From contig JBBPUQ010000008.1 in the NCBI GenBank assembly GCA_038501195.1, positions 221,001-285,000 of the forward strand: a stretch of DNA of 64,000 nt. The letters are read 5' to 3'. The translations under genes were made by a program, and so were the position numbers. Under the pieces are notes generated by a model. The model had not been told where the DNA came from. It made no database searches and saw only the letters and a list, made by a program, of their open reading frames with translations. Positions 1 through 12,636 of the stretch are shown here, piece by piece. Position 1 is the stretch's first letter; the number at the start of each line of letters is the position of its first letter. This DNA is from Nemania diffusa (lineage: Eukaryota; Ascomycota; Sordariomycetes; Xylariales; Xylariaceae).

Positions 1-3000
1 CGAAGACAGCCTGCAGAGAATCTGCACAAGAGGGCGGAGTACAGTAGTTTTCGTCCACCGGCTGGGGACCTGGCTTGAGTGGCGTACGTACTTCTATGTA
101 CGCTCGAGAGGATGTGGAAAGAAACCGTGGTCATCGGGCCAATAAGGAAATTGTCTGGAGCCGGAGATGCCACTATAAACTAGCCCTGTACGAGAATGGA
201 TGTAGGAGGTTTCCCCGAGTTGAAGAGAAGTGGGCTTTGCAGAGTTGTGGATTGGGTTGGGCTTCAGGTGCGGGAAAGGAAGGTAAGGTATTTGGAATAT
301 ATATTTGTACGAAGATGTTGTGTTTCCGGTCGTGGACAGCAGAAGAGCCCCATCGTGTGTCGCACTCGTCCTCCGTTGATTGGTTACCGACACGGCATAT
401 TGAATCTCTATACAACCTTCTAACTATAAGTGCACTACCTACGTAGAGCTAAACTTGCACGGGCCACATCATCTCTGAGTTGTTAAGATTGGCCTGTTGA
501 TATCACACAGACAAGTACCTATACAGCAGATTATTATCTGTGCAAACAAGCGTGCGCTGATAGGTTGGCAGCGAATAGGTAGCAAGCACAGACTGTTGGT
601 TGTTGGTTGTTGGTTATCTTGTTGACGCCTAGCCGCCGCCACCAACGACTCGCTCTCTCTGCGCCTCTCTGTTTCCCTTGCCTATTCGTCTCTTTTTACA
701 TGCTACTAGATGTGTAATCCATCACTGATGTTGTTGTTGTTGGTGATGATGAACCTACGCACTACGTAACTAAACTCGGGATCGTGCTCACGAGAGCAGA
801 GGATTTTCCAAGCTAGGTCGCCTGAGCACTGCCAACCCTTGTCTGGCGGTGAAGATGCCCCCGCCCCGTTGGGAAACGCTTGCCAAGTTGCATACGGCTC
901 TCGGATAGGCCAAGGTCGAGCAGGGTGGTATGACGCTATAGTACAGTACCTACCTATGGTACGTACAGGACTAGCGGTAGTATGTACGATATATGTCGGT
1001 CATCTTAGGTTCATTCATCTGTGCTGTAGATGTCTGGCTGGCTGCATGAGCGAGACGCGCGGGAAATCGGAAACAGATCATGAAGAAAAAAAAGTAGACG
1101 TGACAATGTGCTGAATAAGTGCTACTGCTGGTCACCCTTGTCCGTGCCCTGTGGTTTTAGGTATTTGGACACCGTTCTACATATAGTACTGTCTACAGAG
1201 TAGAATACATGTCTCTATCTATCTACGTAGATCGCTTCCGTCCTTTTGGTGGTTCATCATTTGGAACTCTGTATTTGTCGTCCAATTCATTTACCTATGT
1301 AGGTAGGTATTCTGAACTATTCGTTCACTGCCGATGGATCGCTTCCCGTATTTGCACCGCCTGCAAGCAGCCAAGCCCACAAAATGCATAACTGGCGAGA
1401 CAAATTGCCGAGACCCCAGCATTTGCAAGAGCCCATTGTGGACCCTGAGGATTCGCCCAGTGCCGGGTCTGATGTCAGACAAAAACCTCACTGCAGACGC
1501 TCTGCAGACGCTCTGCATCTGCATTGGGGGAATACTTGGCACAGATTTCGTTGGGCTCCAGTTCGCGGATCATCCTGTCCATAAGCCTCCCCAAAAGATG
1601 ACGGGGCTAGGCTCCGGAAGATTGAGCGCTTCGAAGATTATGTAGCGTACGTAGCAGTGTCTGATAGCCTCCCAGTGCGCGCGCTATGCTGGCTATTATA
1701 TTTGTAAATAAAGGGTGATTGGTGATCCGGGTATCACGTAGCTAGTCGCACAACATGAATGATTGATGTGTAATGCTAGTCTAGATAAGTGGCTAACTCT
1801 GCGTAGGTATCTATCTGTCTGTCTGTCTGTCTGGATGGATGGATGGATGGATGTTTGCCCGTGTTATGGATGCACTTACTTACACTACCTTCGTTTGAGC
1901 GCGGAACATCGACATCCTCTCTTCCCCTTTGTTCATGGACTCGGTCAGATACCTAGATAGATAGGTAAGTAGGCAGATCAATCATGATCATGATCATTAG
2001 CTCTTCTCGTGCAAAACAATTGATCGACAATGCAATGCAAGTAAATACCCTCAGTCGGCGTTATTTCAGGGTCCATTATCCCACTAGACTAGACGCCTAG
2101 CCTACTTACAAGTATAGGCTATACTGGTGTATGGATGCGTACACCATCCTTTTCCCGGGGGGCTTGCTTGCTTGCAGCAGGAGGATTCCCGAGACGGGTG
2201 GTGGCTATCGAGGACAATTGGACTGAGTTGAACTACTCCTGTTCCTCCTCCGTTTGCCTATTTGCACACACTTGGTCTACTTAGACAGATACATACCCTT
2301 CGTAGCCATGGTAGGCAGTGCGTATGTATATGCTGTACATACATAGTAGTGTAGGATCTAGCCATCCATCCATCTGCCGGCTGCCGGCTCTGACGCTACA
2401 TACATACTTACATACATACCTCGTTCCACTAAACTAATCTAGCTAGATCTGGTATCGAGACTCCCGTCTCACGCAAATCGACGGTGTTCCGGTGGCGGGC
2501 GTCGTCACCACCACCTCGTAGTCTCTTATGCTTCTATTCCTCTGACCCTCGCCTTCACCGCTTCGAGCGGGAATCGAACATTGACAGCATGTCGATGCGT
2601 AGATGATCGATGGCTGCTGAATCAGATTTCTGACCTGACTCCGCTGATTTAAGAAGTCATTAGTTTCGCCATACAGCGTACATGTCACACACAACAACCT
2701 CTGGACACGATGGTATTCCCGGGTTCCCCTCTCGGTGCTGCCCCCATCGGCGCCTCCCTGCTCGGGACTCTGCTCGGTAGCATTCCAGACCCAAGTCCGT
2801 GCCATACTGTAATGGGCATTGCGGAAAGCTTGCCTGCATGGAAGCGGCAGGTTTGGAGGGGTTACACGTATTCTGAATTGCTCGCGCTGACAGCAGCTGT
2901 TGGTTGTTCAGCTGAAGGCACAGGCTCCGAGATCCCTCCAATCTAATTGAGCCTGATTGTTATATAGTATGTTGGTTTTGAGACGTCAGTCGGTCGCCGT

Positions 3001-4798
3001 GCGGGCAGATCACCCGGGTCTCCAGACGACGCTGCTCCCCTCCCTCCGCCCAGCCAGTCGTGTACGTTGCAGCGGCCTACCCACGAGTATACTGAGACAG
3101 TTGCAGTGTGTGCCTGATGGAGAAATAAGTGCCTAGAGCCACATATACCACCAACCTACATACATGTATCCAGTCCACATACTACCTACCTAGCCTCCTA
3201 CAGCACAGATTGTATGTAGGTAGGTAGTATTCCGTACTCGATAAAAAAAGTAATAATTAATATCTACTTGCCGTAGTGCGACGCATGGCTGCGAGAGACA
3301 CCGAAGCCTTACACGCATCCAGTACCTACCTACCTACATACATACAAGTACAGACTTGGCAGCTCACCAAAAGAAGATAATGCCATGACTCAATTACGCG
3401 TATCTCCAGTAGGAGGCGTATGTATGTAGTAGCAATTGGCGATAATCACGTAGCTCTGAGTAGTCCATGTCTTGGAAAAAGAATTGGAATAACTAGAATT
3501 GGTGGTTGTTGATGTAAGACTGTCTAGTCCAGTTATGACGAATGATCATCTGTACAAATTTGCTAACGAGCACAGTCTGTTGTTTGGGCTTGTAAGGAGG
3601 CTTTTCTAGTTGAAGCCCACTAAGGCAGCAGGGGTGGTGGTGCGCTGGAACACCCCGCATATACTTCCCTCCCAGTGTACAGTAGGTAAAGTACACCCGC
3701 CTTAGGAACTGTAGGGTACAGGGGCAGCGCTTACATAGGGCACAGGAAGTCCGACTCTCCCTACATACCTATTTACTTATCTGTCGAGGTAAGGTACAGG
3801 TATTACGCATACTTACCTGCTTGCAGGATGGACTTAGATGCACTCAGAAGAGTTTGTACTGTAGGTAAGTATCTACATCATGTTGGTGTAATTCTATCCA
3901 GCAGATTCGAGTTGTTGTCTTGTGATCCGCTCGAAGCCACTGAAGTCACTGAATCCACTCTTCCAATGTATTCATCTACCCCTGCAACAACTGGCATCTG
4001 GATCATGGAAGTACCCCATTTTAGCCCGGAAAGCAGTGGACGGCACAGCAGAGGGATTCGCGGATAATGTATCACAAGTTCGAAACACGACGGGTGAATA
4101 TGTATGTACCTACATATTCACTTACCTACTTACATAGCACATCGCTATGTACGTACAGTACATACCTCGTCATGCTGTACGTACGAAAGAAGTATTCCCC
4201 CCAGTTGGTTGGGTGTCGGCTGACGTTACCTCGTGCTAGCGCTCCCGCAGACCAACCATCTTCTCACCTTATGTAAGTTGCTTGGGGAGACATAGGCGGG
4301 TAGGGTATGTATTATGTAGTATGTATTAAGTATTATATCTGTAGGTACAGTATGTATATGGTATGGTACTACGTATACTGTAGGTCTGGTATGGTGGCAT
4401 TGGCATCCCCAAGGCCAAGGTTAGGTCGTGGTGGTACGTACATGGCCACTTATACAATATATTTATTGTCAATACATATTGGTTGCACGACACCGATACT
4501 ATAGATTCAGCCCGGGAAATGATATATCACGGGCCACCCCAAGGATCACCCCCCCGCCCCTTCGTCCTCTGTCTATCTATCCTATATATCTACGGTAGAT
4601 CCGTTTTGCCTCTCTGCTAGTTTACTAGTCGCTTGCAACCCTTTGAAACCCCTCTTGACTCCCTTGGTCCCTCAAATCCGTCCCGTCCCCATTCTTAACC
4701 TCGACTTACTACACCACCACGCCGTGGATGACTACAACCTGCAGTTATTTTGTCATCATACCTGCACTCTACCGCCTATATATTCCAGGACTCTATCC
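1..4798. other. Gene-free spacer with short tandem repeats
   Basis: No reading frame here looks like a protein family or has fungal-type splice sites joining it to another. The sequence is dominated by dispersed TACC/TAGG, TACATA and CTATCTGT-type short runs, for example around 2398-2420, 3205-3230 and 3325-3350. TTGG/TTG runs lie near 596-617 and 728-745. The open frames present are short and overlap on both strands, so they were not called. Confidence 0.6.
1811..1852. repeat. Compound microsatellite (CTGT)n-(GGAT)n
   Basis: Four to five CTGT units run directly into five GGAT units. This is a perfect compound tetranucleotide repeat in non-coding DNA. Confidence 0.9.
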
Positions 4799-6443
4799 AT
4801 GATGCATTTATTCGATCTTCCACTCGAGTTGCTCGATCAGATCTTCTCAGATGCTGTCGAGGACAGGACCTTTAAGCGGGTTATGAGGCTTCGCCTCGTC
4901 AGCCGTCAGTCTCATATCCTGCTCATGCCACGTCTTATCATCATCACAAGGGCCAATGCCCTTCTAGCTAACATAGTATATAGGCCAATTCAGATGTTTA
5001 ACTGATGAGGCTATATTTAGCTCACGGATGCTAGATGACATTGCCTTTGATCCTGAGCTGAGCTTGAACACGCCCGAGCTTCACGATTCTCCATGGATGT
5101 TATACTTGCGCACATATCTAGGCCGGAGGATATACCAGGAGCGCAATGAGAAAACTATGCGAGGGCAGTACAGGCAGGTGGCGGAATATCTATGGACGAC
5201 GGGCAGCAAGATCTTTCCTGGCCTGACCTTTGAAGATTGCATTTATGACCTCTCTGGCGTCACATTATTCATCAATTCGGCGCTGGAAACTTCGACTATG
5301 CTCAAATCAACATCCGTCAAGGATACCTTCAGTCAGCCTCAGCTCGCCACGCTATTCCTGAATGCTGTGGTATATATGGGTCTAGAACCCTTCGCTATGG
5401 CCCTCATCTCAGAAGACCCCAACGACTATTGGCAATGTCCTAGCGTGGCCGCGAGCACCAAACCTTGCTTTCGCCGGCTCATCGAGATGGCTTCATTCCG
5501 CGGACATTTGGGGTTGGTGGAGCATCTCGTCAAGGTGGAGAAGAAGATGACACACAGGAGCACCTGGTCGACGATGAGCGCCAGCATCGCCTCGAGTATT
5601 CTACGATATGCCTCTCTCGGTGGCCATATGGCCGTCATGGAGTACGCCTTGGACCACAGCAACCTATTCAACGAGCATCTCACGTCAACAACGCGGCGGA
5701 ACCTAGGAACAGCACTGAGCTACACGGATTCGCCCGCCGTCTCCCGACGACTAGCCGCCATCCTCGAGCAGGGCATGGACCCCTTCGAGACGAGGGCCCG
5801 CGACGACGTCTACTCGCGCCTCGACCTCGCCGCGCGCCAGGGCAACACGGAAACCGTCCGCGACCTGCTGCGGCAGGACCTGTGCCTGAACCAGCCCGGC
5901 GCGCACACGAACGCGGCGCCCCTGCCGGCGCACAAGCAAGGGTGCACCACGCTCAAGGCGCGCTCGCACTTCCGGCCGCTCCTCAGCGCCATCGAGAGCG
6001 GCAACATCGAGACGGTGGAGCTGCTCCTCTGGCACGGCGCGGACCCGAACTGGTTCCCGGCGACGCGCACGGCGCTCATGGCGGCGGTGCACCGCGGCGA
6101 CGCGGCCATGGTGCGCACGCTCGTCGAGCACGGCGCCCGCGTCGACGTCGGCACGCCGCCCCCCCTCGTCGTCGCCGTGCAGCAGGAGAACGAGGAGGTC
6201 TTCGCCTACCTCGAGGCCCAGGGCGCCCTGCGCGCGCCCGAGGTCGCCGCCTGGGCCATGGCCTACGCCAACGCCTTCGGGCTCGACACCATGGCCGACG
6301 CGCTGCGGCGGAGGGGCTGCGGCGCCGACGACGTGCTGCATCACACGCCCTCGCGCGAGGAGCACGAGTACGGGCGCTACCTGTTCCGCGGCGAGCACTA
6401 CGGGCTGGGGGCGCTGGAGTTCTGTCGGAAGTCGGTGTACTAG
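4799..6443 (+). CDS. F-box and ankyrin-repeat protein
   Basis: Probable adaptor of an SCF-type ubiquitin ligase; the target is unknown. Two exons are inferred, 4799-4904 and 4984-6443, giving about 521 residues. The 79-nt intron has donor GTCAGT, a GCTAAC branch and a TAG acceptor. Splicing joins LRLVS to RQFRCLTDEAIFSSRMLDD, a continuous F-box-like N-terminus that neither unspliced frame gives. Residues 1-60 carry the F-box-like motif (FDLPLELLDQIF). The C-terminal half has ankyrin units such as LDLAARQGNTETVRDLL, LLSAIESGNIETVELLLWHG and ALMAAVHRGDAAMVRTLVEH. A second ATG lies three bases after the first and could be the start. The 3' half is much more GC-rich than the 5' half. A 45-nt GT-AG alternative (4976-5020) leads straight to a stop and was discarded. 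Confidence 0.75.
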
Positions 6444-9400
6444 CTAGCAGCTTACTTACCTAGCTGCTTAGTCCGAATCCTTCGACGGACTTTTGTTTTA
6501 AGGGTTCTCTCACTTTGTACTTTTTTTTTCTTTTTAGCGGTCGATACCTACGGATACCTGGGATACCATTTACGCCTGGTTAGGCATGGTGTTGTTTTGC
6601 TTTTTGCTTTTTTTGTCAGTATTGAGCTCTGAATATGACGATCGATTCCCCAATCAAGATCATTCATTACGAAAGTCCCTAAGCCTGGCTTGTGCTTGTG
6701 TCTGTCCTGAACGCCAAGGTGTTGAAATGATTGACATGATTGACACGCCAATAGCGTGTTCCGCCGGCAGGCATTCGTCGCTGGTTTCCAAATCCTGCGC
6801 GCAATTTGTCCCCTGCTAGCTCGCCTGTTTGCGGCTAGGGGCGCTGGCTGATGTGTGATTGTAGTCTCGTGATCGTCGCTCAATGCTCATTATCGCGATA
6901 GCGACATCTTGCCCATTATCGACAGGAAATCTAAATCGGAGCCATTTCCGCGTCTAGCGATAGCGCCGGTATCCAGATATCTCTCCGGAATTCATTATCG
7001 TCACTCCATTTTCGCGGTCAGGTGTATCTGGACAATGGAGTCAGTTAGACTATGTACTATCTAGATAGAGGGGTATTGCCGTTCGGCGCTACGGCCATGA
7101 CCAAACAATCTCACCCCTCGCTGCGTACACGAACGGCGAAGTTATCAATGTTTCAGCCGGGCCCGTGAACTGGTGGTTTGTCCCTCACAACGTCAAACGT
7201 TGGTACCGCTCGAGCCATAACAGCGTTTGGTGGAAATGATGACACTACGCCATCGCCTAGGATGAGAATCCGTTGATATAGGGTTTGTAGATTTTGGTCT
7301 GTTTTTTTCCAACGGCAAGCGTCCACATGCGGCCTTTTGCACCAGGCATCAGACGATACTAGGTATGCGGTGGCGGAGAGCCATTTCCTGTTTTTCTTTC
7401 CCTTTGGTTTCCCCCTCTTTATCCTGGTTGTTGGGACCAACGGGCTAGAACTAAGAAACGGGAGTACCCGCTCATTCAGCTCGGAGGAAAGCCACCGCCG
7501 GTGAGAGATAAGAGATATTTTCACCGTGAAGAGAATCGTGAAGGATCAGATCACCTGAGACCATATATCCATATTGTGGCGTCTCTTTTCATATGTGAGG
7601 TTACGCTATAACCTGTGCAGTATGTATACGTATACTAACGTAGGTACCTATAAATAGTACTTCAATGTTGAAAGTCATGCTTGTGCAACCATCATCTGTT
7701 CTAAGCGAATGCAAGGCTTCACAATACCTAGCCTTGCCTTAGACTTATGCACTGATATAACGGATCAGGAACCGAGGACGGGGGTCCATGCCAGCTCATC
7801 GGTTCCGACAATAAAAATTGCCACGTGGGGTTTTGATTCCTACACCAGATTATAACTCACACTGAGTACCTATGTCTACATCTAGATGGATTCGGGGTTA
7901 ATATCTGTGCAGATGATACATAGCTACTGTGTATATATCGAAGATACGGGGCCAGCCGTGACTAGCTGACAAGCATGCGGCTGCCCTGTTCATGGACTAT
8001 ACTGCGTGAAGTTTCATATCAGAGCTCGCTTCGACCTAATGCTTGCCGTAAGCCATCCATTTACCGTGCGTCTACATTTCCTGGTACGACATCGCTCCTT
8101 ATCTAGCATCCCCACAATGCATTGTCGATATCGTTATGATATACCACAGATACGCATTATTTGCCTACTTTAATCTAGATTAGTGAATAACTTTATCGAA
8201 AAGATATGATTCTCATTTCATCAACTCATTCTGTCCCTCTGTTATGTTGCCTGTTTCAAGTACTAAACTATACAACGCCAACGTCGGTCAGTACCCTCTT
8301 ATCTACTATTATAACGGTTTGCAACGAGGTCATACAGTGTCAACTTTGGCAATACATATTGTACAAAGATCGAAGGCGACGGTATGAAGGGAGATAACTA
8401 AATCTGGTATCTAGGAAAACCAGACTATAAATAACCTATACACATACAGAATTCCCATTAGACTGCAAAGAGGTCAAACCCTTTGATACCGTAGAAAATA
8501 TTGCTAATATGAATTATCCTTCTGAACATTTGATCTGCAACCCTTGTTACAGCTCTCTTCGCCTACACGCAGTATTGGGCAGGTTTTTACATGGTGGCGC
8601 ATTCGTAACGCACGTGGGCGAAACTTAAACCCCTGTTCCCGAGCTGAATATAGAGTATATACCTACTAGTAGATAAGGGTGACAAAGCGAGTAGAATATT
8701 AGTAAATAGCATTATTCATCACTTTATGAACGTGCCCAGCTATAAACGGGTATCAAGGTTTATTTGTCTCAGAATCATACATATAACTAGCTACTAGCGG
8801 TACCATTTTCGTTAAAAACGAAGGCACAACCAATAGGTAACCTTTCGTAAATCACAAAGGAATTGTCTGAGAAGTAGGCGCAGTGACGTTAGAGGCCACA
8901 TTGATTTGCAGGTAATAATAAGTGCCAGTACGCATGATCAACCACGTCCCCTTACACAGCTGACGATAGATATTATAAAAACGAACATACGGGAGGTTAA
9001 ATTTACACTTAAAGAGGCTCGGTAATAGTATTGTATTATTAAGGTGATAGATACCTAGGTAAGTAACATAATTGGCTGCATATTGCTTACGAGACGTCAC
9101 GGTGCCATAGATTATCATACTGATCGCAGCAGTGCCCAATTATATTTTACGAACGCAAGCTAGCGTTACTACTCTCTCCATCCGTACCTAGGTCCTAGAA
9201 GCATAAGACGTCACCATGGGCCTGGTCATGACTGGCCAATAGCGTGAGTCTTGGTTGACGTAGATTATTACAGGATCTACGGTTCTAACGTCACATACAT
9301 TTCGTTAAAGAGTTAGTATTACAGTCGAGGTCATCTTACCGATCATCTAGCGAACATCGCCCATTGAGATGTTGCGAACGCCAACTGGTGACCGTATGTA

Positions 9401-9499
9401 GCAGTCAGCTCTAAAACAAGTATTTTCTTCAAGATAGCATCTAGTGCCCTCGAACCTATTTAAGCACGACATCACGTTATGTAGAATTGAAATTGCAAC
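6444..9499. other. Intergenic, nothing recognised
   Basis: A T-rich stretch just after the F-box/ankyrin gene (about 6520-6615) may be its 3' UTR. After that I see only short frames on both strands without family motifs or credible splice joins. No RNA gene was recognised. Confidence 0.5.
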
Positions 9500-11302
9500 A
9501 TGTTTTCGGCTGTAACAGTAGCAAACACCATGCCTGTTCTCTCGGTCGCATGTCTGTCCCTAGCATTGCTGCTCAGCATCAGCCCCTTTTCGAGTGAAGC
9601 GCTCGCACACACCGTCCAAATCAACGCAACAGTACCCTCCAATGCATCGAAGGTCGTAGATCGGTCATTCATAGGGTTTGCATTTGAACAGCCATCGTTC
9701 TACAACTATTCTTTCGACCCGCAGGGAAATCCCAATGAGTTCTCTCAGAACCTCGTCGACGCCGTGCTAAGCCGCACTGGCGGTACGCCCCTATTAAGAG
9801 TGGGCGGTACGTCTGGGGACCACGGGCGATACGATGCATGGCAGAAAAATGCAACCAATTATCCCGCGACCAAGTATGGGCCGCAGAAAAAAATCTCAGG
9901 AAATAGGCTAGCCATCGAGCCGTCCTACTTCGAGGCTTTCAAGAATTGGCCCGGGGCCAAGTTTGAGTTGATGGTGCCGTTTTATAACACCACTTTAACC
10001 ACAGCGTGGATTGGGCGCGCGCCGGTGTGAACCATATCGGGGTTGATAACTTGTATACTATGGAACTCGGCAACGAGCTTACCTTCTACCCTTGGTTTTC
10101 CATCGAGGCGTACGCAAAGAGATACCAGAATCTCCAAGCACGCCTCATAACTGCCATTCCTGCTTTAGTCGGCAAGCGCATATTACAGGCCCTTGACACC
10201 GCATCGTACGCGGCCGGCGATCTCGCGACAAAGCCAGCTTTCCAGAGCGGCCTGAACGATAACGCTTCGAGCATCAAGCAGGTTGCCTACCACTACTACC
10301 AGAATCGGAACGGTGTCGCCAACTTCGCCGCACTCCAAGATTATGTCCGCCATACAGGGACGAAAGCCAATATCACCAAGTTCCTCCCCGATATCAATTA
10401 CCTCAAAAACAACCACCCCGCCACCGGATTCGCCTTCACCGAGACGGGCTACACCGTCGGCGGTAGTGGAGGTAAAGCCCACATCGAGACAAACAACTTC
10501 GCGTCGGCTCTCTGGTCACTGGATTTCCAGCTCTGCGCCATGAACATGGGAGTAAGTCGGATAAATTGGCAGCAGATCGTACGGTCAAGTCTGCAAATGT
10601 GGAGGCCCGTCAAGACTTCTGTCAGGCGATAAAATCGCAACTAGGTCGCTGGAGGACCCCTAGGGGTATCTGTATCAATTGCTACTATTATACAAGGAGT
10701 AGAGTCCTCCCCTGAATGAAAGGAGGGATCAGGAATCAATAACATTGAGCCCTACCCCTATACTGCTACCTAGATTCGACCTATCTGCTTACACCTACGT
10801 GACCTATCCTCACTCTGGACTTCCTCCTCTGACAACTTCGTTGGGCGGACCTCGAGTCACCGCGCATTTCTACTCTCAGCCTTTCCTAGCGGACTTCATC
10901 GGCAAGAGCGGAAAGACAAGAGTTGTGGAGCTCGAGGTCGGAGCACCCCAGAACGGACTCTATGCCGGGTATGCCGCATACGACGACGGAAAACTCACCC
11001 GAACTGCCCTTTTGAACCTTCAGCTTTGGGACTCCCAACGCAGCAGTGGTGATCGTCCGCAAGCGAAGTTCTCTCTTACGGGATTTAAGGGTACTGGTAG
11101 CAATATCACGGTGCACCATCTGAATGCAGAAAACGGAGCTCTAGCGCAGAATAATGTGACCTATGCTGGCTTGGAGTGGACTTGTGCATCTCGGGGGAAG
11201 CAGAAGAAAGTAAAGAATGACAGCAAGGTGCTTGAGATTAACGGAAACGAAGTCGACATCTTCGTCAAAGCGACCCAGGCCGTGCTGCTAGAGATTAAGT
11301 AA
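9500..11302 (+). pseudogene. Glycoside hydrolase family 79-like protein, frameshifted
   Basis: GH79 enzymes are retaining glycosidases that release glucuronic acid from proteoglycans or plant glycans, usually secreted. Here 9500-10006 encodes a signal peptide (cleavage probably after SSEALA) and the N-terminal barrel (GGTPLLRVGGTSGDHGRYDAW). The frame then changes at about 10006, with no splice sites to explain it, and continues as DWARAGVNHIGVDNLYTMEL. One missing base would restore it. The acid/base Glu lies in ELGNE (codon 10075-10077) and the putative nucleophile in FTETGY (codon 10441-10443). A 112-nt intron at 10621-10732 (GTCAGG...ATCAG) would join MWRPVKTS to the C-terminal beta domain (AHFYSQPFLADFIG), which ends at 11302. 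The second intron is tentative. Either a recent pseudogene or a single-base assembly error would explain the break, because the rest is well preserved. An alternative start is the ATG at 9530. Confidence 0.65.
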
Positions 11303-11511
11303 AGGAAAGCGTTTTCGGCGTGGACTCACCCCGGCGCATCGAACCAGCAAGTTGCCGTCAACTCCCCTACAAGTTTATATACCAGCTACTCAACACTTGT
11401 GTGCTAAATGGAGAATTATATGAAGACGCTATTTTTTAAGGTTGCTGATATTAAAAGGCTTTGCCAAAGTGTAAGATTTAAATTTTATTTCAGTTAGTCG
11501 ACAGTCCTTTC
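11303..11511. other. Short convergent intergenic gap
   Basis: About 209 bp separate the stop of the GH79-like gene from the stop of the convergent esterase gene. The gap is A+T-rich toward 11430-11500 and presumably holds both 3' UTRs. Confidence 0.5.
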
Positions 11512-12636
11512 TTAGTTCGTCGACGTGGTGTTCTCCACCGTGATATAAACCACCTCCGGCCACGCATCAGAAGGGCCATCGAAAATGGGCTCTGGCACGT
11601 CACGGAGGGTGAAGTCGAAGAAATCTCGGGTGAACGTCCGGGTGATGTTCACCTGCCGATACCCATTGATGTCGCCAAGCGAGCTGCTATGAGCTTTGAC
11701 ATCCGTGACTTCTTTCCAGAAAGCCAAATCGGTGAAATCAACATGCAACGAGCCGTTGACGGCCAGATGCTTCCACCACCCCGTCTGCACCGGCGCGAAG
11801 TTGACCCAACTCGGATCTTCGTAAGCCTCTTCGCTCAGTAATAATACAGGCTTGACAGCATCGGTATACTGGTCCTCGTCCAAGAACGGCCCGTCGATGC
11901 TGATGGCAGAGCTGACGCGATCATCGCGCAGCAGGGCGCGGAGTGCTGCTGCTCCACCGGCAGAGTGTCCGAATGTGCCGATATGCGTGCTATCAATAAG
12001 ACCCCTCACGGATTTCTCGATAAGAGGAAGGTTATCTATGAGTGCTTTCGTCTCGTTGACCCGAATGTCAATCAGTGTCCCGGCATCGATATCGGGACTG
12101 GAAAAGGGGGGCAGCCCATACAAGGCAGTGCCATTAGGCCACCGGATGAATGGCTGCTCATAAGGGTGATCTGCACCGATCACCGTGTAGCCGTAAGACG
12201 CCAAGTCGGAGAGCAGAATGGAGAACATCTCAACAGGAGGACCTATACCAGCTGGACCGAACAGCAGAGTCGGATAGGCTATCCCGCGCAGCAGAGGCGC
12301 ATCCCAGACGATGGCATCTGTGGTTAGGTTCGCGAAGGATCCGACGGTCACGTTGTAGGCATCTTCGAAAAGCGCGGCCAAGGCGGGATCCAGATAGGGT
12401 ACCGGGGGGCCTGTGAAGCCCTCGGACGTTGGGTAGTAGACCGTGGCGAGGAAGGCCGTGGTGACGTTGTTCGGCGCAATCGGGTCGCCTGTGTTGACGT
12501 ATGGTATCTCGACCTTCTTCCTGCTGACGTTGTACTTGCCCGTCGGGGGAGGAATGATGGCGCCGGATACTTCTCGAAGGACAGCCTGGCTAGCCAGGGA
12601 GAGCACTATTTTCCGCAGGGTAGTCATATTTGCCAT
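11512..12636 (-). CDS. Secreted alpha/beta hydrolase, PAF-acetylhydrolase-like
   Basis: Single-exon gene of 374 residues. A hydrophobic N-terminus (to about residue 26, ending EVSGA) suggests secretion, and many N-x-S/T sites support that. The nucleophile elbow is GTFGHSAGG, with Ser225 as the likely catalytic residue. ISIDGPFLD could supply the Asp and LHVDFTD the His, in the order expected for the platelet-activating factor acetylhydrolase/dienelactone hydrolase superfamily. ADHPYEQPF resembles the region before the nucleophile in PAF-AH II-like proteins. The natural substrate (phospholipid, short acyl ester or polyester) cannot be read from sequence. It converges with the GH79-like gene. 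The first ATG at 12636 begins the hydrophobic leader; a second, in-frame ATG lies three codons downstream. Confidence 0.8.
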   Translation of the reverse strand: MANMTTLRKIVLSLASQAVLREVSGAIIPPPTGKYNVSRKKVEIPYVNTGDPIAPNNVTTAFLATVYYPTSEGFTGPPVPYLDPALAALFEDAYNVTVGSFANLTTDAIVWDAPLLRGIAYPTLLFGPAGIGPPVEMFSILLSDLASYGYTVIGADHPYEQPFIRWPNGTALYGLPPFSSPDIDAGTLIDIRVNETKALIDNLPLIEKSVRGLIDSTHIGTFGHSAGGAAALRALLRDDRVSSAISIDGPFLDEDQYTDAVKPVLLLSEEAYEDPSWVNFAPVQTGWWKHLAVNGSLHVDFTDLAFWKEVTDVKAHSSSLGDINGYRQVNITRTFTRDFFDFTLRDVPEPIFDGPSDAWPEVVYITVENTTSTN

